Origin: Polyangium jinanense
GTDB taxonomy: Bacteria > Myxococcota > Polyangia > Polyangiales > Polyangiaceae
DNA length: 64,000 nucleotides
Reading direction: 5' to 3'
Assembly (NCBI RefSeq): GCF_028435365.1
Contig: NZ_JAGTJJ010000006.1
Coordinates: 186,001 to 250,000, forward strand
The notes beneath the pieces were generated by a model. That model searched no databases and was not told the DNA's origin. It saw only the letters and a program-made list of their open reading frames with translations. Shown in pieces: positions 59,191-64,000 of this stretch. The position numbers were made by a program, and so were the translations under genes. Each line of letters begins with the position of its first letter. The stretch's first letter is position 1.

Positions 59191-59838
59191 TCAGAGCACG
59201 AGCCCGATCACCCCTGCGAGGATCAAGGCCCCCGCCCAGACGCGATCGAGGTCGAACCACGCGCGCCGGAGCATCGCGAGCCCGACCTTGTAGTAGACGA
59301 TCAGCGCCACGATCGCCGAGACCGCCAGCATCGCCAGCGTGTGCAGCGAGATCGCGGCCAGGTATCCGCCGGGACTCGACAGCGAGATCCCCGCGGCGTC
59401 GTGGCACGACGGGCCGTGGCAAGGCGCGGGGTTGTCCTCGCCGAGCACGAAGACCGGCAGCAGCATGAGCCCCGCGCCGTGCGCCGTGGCCATCAGGAAC
59501 GACCACACCACGAGGTCACGCGCGCTCACGCGCATGCCCACCCAGCGCGGGTGCCGCGGGCGCACGAGCTTGAAGATGCCGAACGCCACGAGCACCCCGC
59601 CGGTGATCCACGGCAAGATGCCCGTCGGAATGCTCGCCTTGCCCGCCGCGAGCAGCCCCACCGCGAGGCCCACGCTCGCGGCGTGGCCGATCGCGATGGG
59701 GACGAGCGCGCGTAGCACGGCTTTTCCGCTCTTCTCTTGCAGCCCGAGCGCCACCGCGAAGAGCCAGCCCATGCCGGGGCTCAAGCCGTGGTAGGCGCCG
59801 AGGGCCGCGAGCGTGATCCAGGGCCAGATGCTGGTCAC
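59191..59838 (-). CDS. Multi-pass membrane protein, partner of SBP56-like protein
   Basis: A 215-residue inner-membrane protein with six predicted spans, including WITLAALGAYHGLSPGMGWL, ALVPIAIGHAASVGLAVGLL, WSFLMATAHGAGLMLLPVFV and MLAVSAIVALIVYYKVGLAM. The His in YHGLSPGMGW and in SPGMGW-like and MATAHGAGLM positions, and the Cys/His segment APCHGPSCHDAAG in a loop, could bind metal; the pattern recalls nickel/cobalt or urease-type (HupE/NicO/UreH) transporters without a firm match. Start GTG 59838 overlaps the stop of the SBP56-like gene by 4 bp, so the two are translated together. Confidence 0.8.
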   Translation of the reverse strand: MTSIWPWITLAALGAYHGLSPGMGWLFAVALGLQEKSGKAVLRALVPIAIGHAASVGLAVGLLAAGKASIPTGILPWITGGVLVAFGIFKLVRPRHPRWVGMRVSARDLVVWSFLMATAHGAGLMLLPVFVLGEDNPAPCHGPSCHDAAGISLSSPGGYLAAISLHTLAMLAVSAIVALIVYYKVGLAMLRRAWFDLDRVWAGALILAGVIGLVL

Positions 59839-61238
59839 GGGTAGCAGAACGAATCCGAGGAAGCGTCGCCGCCTTCGAGCCGGACCTGGTGGGCCCGGCG
59901 CGGCCCGAAGTCCACGAAGAAGTCCGGATCCAGCTCGATCCCGCCGCCTTCCTTGACGTCGACCTTGACCATCCAGCCCTTGAGCCCGTCCGGGTAGAAC
60001 TGCTCATCCCAGGTCGTGTAGAGGCCGCTCGTGAAATAGATGCGCTTGCCGTCGCGGCTCACCTCGACCATCTGCGGCGCGCCCGTGAGCGGACCGCCCG
60101 AGCGCGGGTGCGGCGTGCGCCGCGCGATGCCGCCGATGTGCACCGAGCCCACGTGTTTCGGCTCGTGCGGGTTCGACACGTCGTACTGCCGGAGCTCGCC
60201 CGTGCCCCAGCAGGACACGTAGAGGTACTTGTCGTCGAGCGACAGGTTGATGTCCGTCACGAGCGGCGGCACGGCGCCGAAGCCCTTGAGCAGCGGCGGC
60301 AAGAGGTCCGCCGAGGCGGGCTCGGCCGGGATCGTGATCACCTTCTTGATCGCCCAGCGCTCGCCTTCGCGGTACCAGAGCCAGACCGAGGCCGAGAGGT
60401 CCGCGACGCTGATGACCACGCCCATGAAGCCCCAGGCCTTCGTGGGATCGTGGGCCGGGCGCAGTTCGAGGGCCATCTGGTGCTCGTCGCCGATGTCGAG
60501 CGCCTGGACGTGCTTGCGGCGCCTGAGATCCCAGACGTGCAGCCGATGGCCGTACTTCTTGCCGAGGAGCAGCTCCGGCACCACGCCGTTCTCGATCATG
60601 TTCGGTGTGCCCCACTCGCTCGAAATCAGCGTGTCGTGGCCGAGGTGCCACCAGAAATCGTAGTGCAGGTGCTGCGGCCCGCGGTCGATCTCCCAGCGGC
60701 CGAGCACGTCGAAGCTCTCGCAGTCGAGGACGAAGATGCCGCCGGGGCCCTCGCCCGCGGGGTTGCCGAGCGCCGAGACGTAGATCCCGTCGGGCCCGCA
60801 GTGCAGCGTGTGCGGGCGCGAGTAGCCGGTGCGCGAGGCGATCTCCTCGGCCTCGATCGTGCGGACGAGCTTGGGCCTGCGCGGATCGAGCTTCGTGTCG
60901 AAGACGTAGATGCGCGACGAACGCAGGGCCGGCAGCATCAGGTAGCGGCGCTCCACGTGGGGGTGCGGCGCGTACGGGCAGAGCGCGGCGCTGCACGCGT
61001 TCCAGCCGGAATGATGCAGCTCGTCGCCGAAGTTCGGCACCTCGGCGAGGGCGATGATCTGGCTGTACGTGGGCGACCGCGGGTCGAGGTCGACCGTGGC
61101 GAGGCCGTCGCGGAGCGGGTTCGGGCGTCCGAGCACGGCGTTCGCGTCCGGGGCGGCGACGTAGGCGAGCCGCTCGCGCGGCGCGTCCATGGCCATACGC
61201 GGCGACGGATAAAACGTGGGATCGGGTCGGAAGGGCAT
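59835..61238 (-). CDS. Selenium-binding protein SBP56 / methanethiol oxidase-like
   Basis: A 467-residue protein of the SBP56 family; the characterised bacterial member (MtoX) is a copper enzyme oxidising methanethiol to formaldehyde, hydrogen sulfide and hydrogen peroxide. Motifs in order: VPNFGDELHHSGWNACSAAL, YSRPHTLHCGPDGIYVSALG, PQHLHYDFWWHLGHDTLISS, EWGTPNMIE and TDINLSLDDKYLYVSCWGTG, ending PRRAHQVRLEGGD, with several conserved His likely to bind metal. Start ATG 61238 has GGAGAAG upstream; unlike MtoX there is no signal peptide, so it may be cytosolic. An inverted repeat (61276-61307) lies upstream. Cotranslated with the membrane protein at 59191. Confidence 0.9.
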   Translation of the reverse strand: MPFRPDPTFYPSPRMAMDAPRERLAYVAAPDANAVLGRPNPLRDGLATVDLDPRSPTYSQIIALAEVPNFGDELHHSGWNACSAALCPYAPHPHVERRYLMLPALRSSRIYVFDTKLDPRRPKLVRTIEAEEIASRTGYSRPHTLHCGPDGIYVSALGNPAGEGPGGIFVLDCESFDVLGRWEIDRGPQHLHYDFWWHLGHDTLISSEWGTPNMIENGVVPELLLGKKYGHRLHVWDLRRRKHVQALDIGDEHQMALELRPAHDPTKAWGFMGVVISVADLSASVWLWYREGERWAIKKVITIPAEPASADLLPPLLKGFGAVPPLVTDINLSLDDKYLYVSCWGTGELRQYDVSNPHEPKHVGSVHIGGIARRTPHPRSGGPLTGAPQMVEVSRDGKRIYFTSGLYTTWDEQFYPDGLKGWMVKVDVKEGGGIELDPDFFVDFGPRRAHQVRLEGGDASSDSFCYP

Positions 61239-61275
61239 GGCTTCTCCGGGGAGACGGCGCGAGCATAGGGCCATG

Positions 61276-61307
61276 TCGTGCTTTCTTGAAAGACAAATGA
61301 TGCACGA
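61276..61307 (-). promoter_or_regulatory. Inverted repeats upstream of the SBP56-like gene
   Basis: TCGTGC (61276-61281) and GCACGA (61302-61307) are perfect complements, and a nested CTTTC-TT-GAAAG (61281-61292) sits between them, 38-69 bp upstream of the start. This is the position of an operator or a 5' leader structure; the region 61239-61411 holds nothing else. Confidence 0.35.
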
Positions 61308-61411
61308 AAGGCTGCTCTCATAACGCTGTTTGCCGCGGCAGGCTGCGGCCCGAGCGTCGACGTGGATTCGCCTCCGCACGTGGTCTCGTTCGAAAAACCA
61401 GGCGCTGAAGC

Positions 61412-62497
61412 TCACCGCTCCGCCGCGCGGATCACCATCGCCCCGGCCGCCGCGCGCGCCGCGACCACGGTCATCCCCTCCCCCGCGACCGGCGCATGAA
61501 GCTCATCGCTCTCCATGCCCGTCACCACCGTCGCTTCCGCGCCCAGATCCGCCGGCTGCCGGAACAGCGTGGCGGGCGCTCCATTCCGCCATTGCACCCA
61601 TTCGATGAAGCCCCCCCGCGCCGTCGGCCGCACATACGGCCGCGCCGTCTCGATGTCCACGACCGCCACGTCCGTCTCCCCGGACGCACCCACGTCCCCC
61701 ACGATCAGCGTATACGCGCTGAACTTCGGCTCCGGGTGCAGCGGCCCCCATTCGAGGTAGACCACACGCTCGTCGGCGCCGAGAAGCGGAAAGGCTTGTT
61801 TTCCCGGCCGCGCGCGGCGTGTCGTTCGTCCCGTCCCGCGCTCCATCACGACCACATCCGAAGCGTCGGTCGCATTCTCGTCGAACCGGCCGTCGGCGTC
61901 CTCCGCGAAATCGGCAAACGCCACGTACGTATCCGAAATATCGGGAAATCGCTGCTGTCCGGGTCCGCTCGCCACGACGATGACAGAGGCCTTTCCCGGC
62001 TCGTAAAGAAAAATATCCGTATCCCCCGCCTCCTCCGCCGAGAGCCAGGCCGTGAACACCACCGCATCCCCCGCGGCGCGAGGCTCCCCCGCGTGATCAA
62101 ACGGGCCCGTCACCGTCCGCGTCGCTCCCTCCGCGCGCACCCGCACCACGCGCTGCCCCGCCTCCAGGGCTTCCCAGGCCACGACCCCGCCGAACGCCGT
62201 GGGCCGCCGCGGCGCCTCGACCGCCTCCGCGAGCGTCTCCTCGCCGCCCCGCGCGAGATCCCGCGCCCGCAGCGATCCATCCGGATGCACGTACACGAGA
62301 AGGCAACTCGCCACGGCGTGCGGCGCATATCCCAGCGAATACCCGTTTTCCCCCGAGCCGTCCGTCGCCGCGACCTCGATCCCCTCCGCCGCCGTCGCCG
62401 CGCAAACGAGCGGCGCCGTTCCATCGGACGAACCCTCCGCCTCCGCGCCGCAACCCGCGAGACAAATCGCCCCGAAAAACGCCACCCATGTCCGCAT
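61412..62497 (-). CDS. TolB-like beta-propeller lipoprotein
   Basis: A 361-residue lipoprotein; ATG 62497 gives MRTWVAFFGAICLAGC with lipobox CLAGC, with AGGGA upstream. The mature domain has repeated propeller blades: AVASCLLVYVHPDGSLRARD, PRAAGDAVVFTAWLSAEEAG, DTDIFLYEPGKASVIVVASG, RFPDISDTYVAFADFAEDAD, and so on, the last two being typical of TolB-like DPP-IV-type propellers. No catalytic residues recognised. It follows the sigma-54 activator gene by 27 bp on the same strand, so it may be its target or sensor partner. Confidence 0.8.
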   Translation of the reverse strand: MRTWVAFFGAICLAGCGAEAEGSSDGTAPLVCAATAAEGIEVAATDGSGENGYSLGYAPHAVASCLLVYVHPDGSLRARDLARGGEETLAEAVEAPRRPTAFGGVVAWEALEAGQRVVRVRAEGATRTVTGPFDHAGEPRAAGDAVVFTAWLSAEEAGDTDIFLYEPGKASVIVVASGPGQQRFPDISDTYVAFADFAEDADGRFDENATDASDVVVMERGTGRTTRRARPGKQAFPLLGADERVVYLEWGPLHPEPKFSAYTLIVGDVGASGETDVAVVDIETARPYVRPTARGGFIEWVQWRNGAPATLFRQPADLGAEATVVTGMESDELHAPVAGEGMTVVAARAAAGAMVIRAAER

Positions 62498-62524
62498 TGC
62501 ATCCCTGCCCATCACGTCCACCAC

Positions 62525-64000
62525 CTACCCGAGCTTTTTCCGCGAAGTGGTCGGCTCGCGCATCCCGAGCCGCACCATTCGTTTCTTCAGCCCCTGCCTC
62601 GACAAACCCAAGAGCGAAGCCGCCTGGCTGATGTTCCCTCCCGTCTCCGCGAGGGCCCGCCGGATCGGCGCACGCTCGTCCGCTTCGGGGATCGCCGCGC
62701 CCCGCCCCCGGATCGCCCGCGGCAGGTGCGCCCGTTCGATCCGCGACGCGCCGAGCACGCCGAGCCGCTCCATCACGTTGCGTAGCTCGCGCACGTTGCC
62801 GGGCCAGGGATGCGCCGAGAGCGCGGCGAGCGCGTCCTCGGCGAACGTCGCGCCCGGAAGGAAGGCGCGGCAGAGGAGCGGCACGTCCTCGGCCCGCTCG
62901 CGCAAGGGCGGGACGCGGATCGTGATCGCATTCAATCGATAAAAGAGGTCCTGCCGGAACGTTCCGTCGGCCACCGCCTTTTCGAGGTCGCGGTTCGTCG
63001 CGGCCACGATCCGTACGTCGAAGGCGCGCTCCTCGTCGCTGCCGATCGGCCGGAATCGCCGCGCTTCGAGCGCCCGCAAGAGCGAGGCCTGACGGAGGAG
63101 CGAGAGCTCGCCGATCTCGTCGAGCAAAAGCGTCCCGCCGTTCGCCTGCACGAGGAGCCCCGTCCGCGCGCGCTCCGCGCCCGTGAAGGCGCCACGCGCG
63201 TGCCCGAAGAGCTCCGCCTCGAAAAGCGTGTCCGGGATCCCGCCGCAGTTCATCGCGACGAACGGACCCCGCGCCCGCGGACCAAGGTCATGCAGCGCCC
63301 GCGCGAAAATCTCCTTCCCCACGCCGGTCTCGCCGACGACGAGGACCGGCAGATCACTCGGGAGCGCCGCTTCGAGCCGCCCGAGCGCGCGCGTGAGCGC
63401 CGGGGAATCGCCCACGATCCCGGGAAAACTGCGGCGCGGCCCGGAGACCGGAATCAACGTCGTCGCGCCCGGCGGATCCGGCGCAGGTTTCCCTGCCAAA
63501 CCCGGATCCTTCCGGGTCACCGGGCGCGGGGCGAGCGTCTCCTCCTCCGGCTCGGCAGCGGCCGAGAGTCGAAAGACAAGCGCCGCGAGAATGCCCCATC
63601 GACGCGCCTCCGCGGCCGTCACGCGATCGAATGCGCCGGGCCGGAATCGATGTTCGACCACGACGATCGCGCTGCCCTGCGGCCCCTCGGGTCCCGCGAC
63701 GACGAGCCGCGCGCCTCGACCGCCCGCGGTGGGTATGTCCCGCTGATACAATGGCTCCGCGCTGCCGAGCGCCTCTCGCAGGAGGCCCGCGTCGAGCCGC
63801 TTCCCGGCCTCCGTGAGGGCGAGCCCGTCCAGATCCGCGCCGTACACCGAGCCGATCCGCACCGCCCCGCAGGCGAGCACCACGAACGCCCGCTCCGCGC
63901 CCGCGCGCGAAGCGATGCGCCGCGCGAGGTCGAGGCCAAGCTCCTCGGGAGACGCGCGCGCCGCGCCGGCGAGAAATTCCCAGAGCGCTTCCTCCCCCGC
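62525..64000 (-). CDS. Sigma-54-dependent transcriptional activator (AAA+), 5'-partial
   Basis: Enhancer-binding protein of the NtrC family; the frame is open to the end of the window, so the N-terminus is missing. A GAF-like sensory part (EEALWEFLAGAARASPEELG, GLDLARRIASRAGAERAF, VVLACGAVRIG) is followed by the AAA+ domain: Walker A GETGVGKE, GAFTGAERART with the sigma-54-contacting GAFTGA loop, Walker B GGTLLLDEIGEL, and the R-finger region. The C-terminal Fis-type helix-turn-helix is GNISQAASLLGLSRQGLKKR. It would open complexes at -24/-12 promoters; none was located in the window. Confidence 0.93.
   Translation of the reverse strand, partial: AGEEALWEFLAGAARASPEELGLDLARRIASRAGAERAFVVLACGAVRIGSVYGADLDGLALTEAGKRLDAGLLREALGSAEPLYQRDIPTAGGRGARLVVAGPEGPQGSAIVVVEHRFRPGAFDRVTAAEARRWGILAALVFRLSAAAEPEEETLAPRPVTRKDPGLAGKPAPDPPGATTLIPVSGPRRSFPGIVGDSPALTRALGRLEAALPSDLPVLVVGETGVGKEIFARALHDLGPRARGPFVAMNCGGIPDTLFEAELFGHARGAFTGAERARTGLLVQANGGTLLLDEIGELSLLRQASLLRALEARRFRPIGSDEERAFDVRIVAATNRDLEKAVADGTFRQDLFYRLNAITIRVPPLRERAEDVPLLCRAFLPGATFAEDALAALSAHPWPGNVRELRNVMERLGVLGASRIERAHLPRAIRGRGAAIPEADERAPIRRALAETGGNISQAASLLGLSRQGLKKRMVRLGMREPTTSRKKLG

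Noticed and set aside
62525..64000. Sigma-54 promoters for the local activator
   Set aside because: No convincing TGGCAC-N5-TTGC element was found in the neighbouring intergenic spaces.

Overview
The window reads as chromosomal DNA of a very GC-rich Gram-negative bacterium, most likely a myxobacterium of the Polyangiales (Polyangium/Sorangium type). Grounds: near-uniform G/C in third codon positions, many lipoproteins with a Gly-rich linker after the lipobox, a DUF4388 protein, an eukaryote-like Ser/Thr kinase fused to an AAA ATPase and tandem helical repeats, a large TonB-dependent receptor, a bactofilin and many unassigned secreted proteins. This is an inference from gene content; no rRNA or tRNA gene was seen.

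Layout. 1-4000: a molybdenum hydroxylase operon (xanthine dehydrogenase Mo, FeS and FAD subunits) with a glyoxalase I gene inside it. 4000-11500: acetyltransferase, lipoproteins, a two-gene operon joining a DUF4388 protein to a protein with a photoactive-yellow-protein-like domain, TerB, a VOC protein and an RluA pseudouridine synthase. 11460-15100: TonB receptor plus a small secreted lipoprotein. 15100-15430: a 22-bp tandem repeat array. 16180-18420: a lipoprotein followed by two paralogous small proteins, all with 4-bp overlaps. 18450-26700: a frameshifted outer-membrane-type gene, membrane proteins and two large unassigned proteins. 26790-29540: an island of small, mostly immunity-like or orphan genes with an HNH nuclease. 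29600-32200: esterase, zinc-finger-like membrane protein, GNAT. 32305-35144: a DUF262 protein followed directly by a complete HipA-family kinase. 35160-40660: TrmH-type methyltransferase, VWA and beta-propeller lipoproteins, glutathione-dependent formaldehyde dehydrogenase. 40770-44490: the kinase/AAA/TPR regulator. 45424-47772: an envelope-stress-like operon (Spy-like lipoprotein, ECF sigma factor, probable anti-sigma, second LTxxQ protein), separated from an AraC regulator by exactly 25 tandem 21-bp repeats. 49573-57300: lamin-tail lipoprotein, DUF99, ACT-domain protein, bactofilin, START-like protein, DUF2169 protein. 57294-58827: TetR/SDR operon with a 36-bp palindrome in front. 59191-61238: SBP56/methanethiol-oxidase-like protein with a membrane partner. 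61412-64000: lipoprotein and a sigma-54 activator running off the end.

Points that stand out: (i) HipA kinase paired with a DUF262 protein instead of HipB; (ii) a PYP-type domain that keeps the chromophore-binding Cys, Tyr and Glu; (iii) two intergenic repeat arrays with periods of 21 and 22 bp, two helical turns; (iv) two large composite palindromic elements of the same design at 45.1-45.4 kb and 58.8-59.2 kb. No transposase, integrase or CRISPR array was found. All family names come from reading motifs by eye, without searches.
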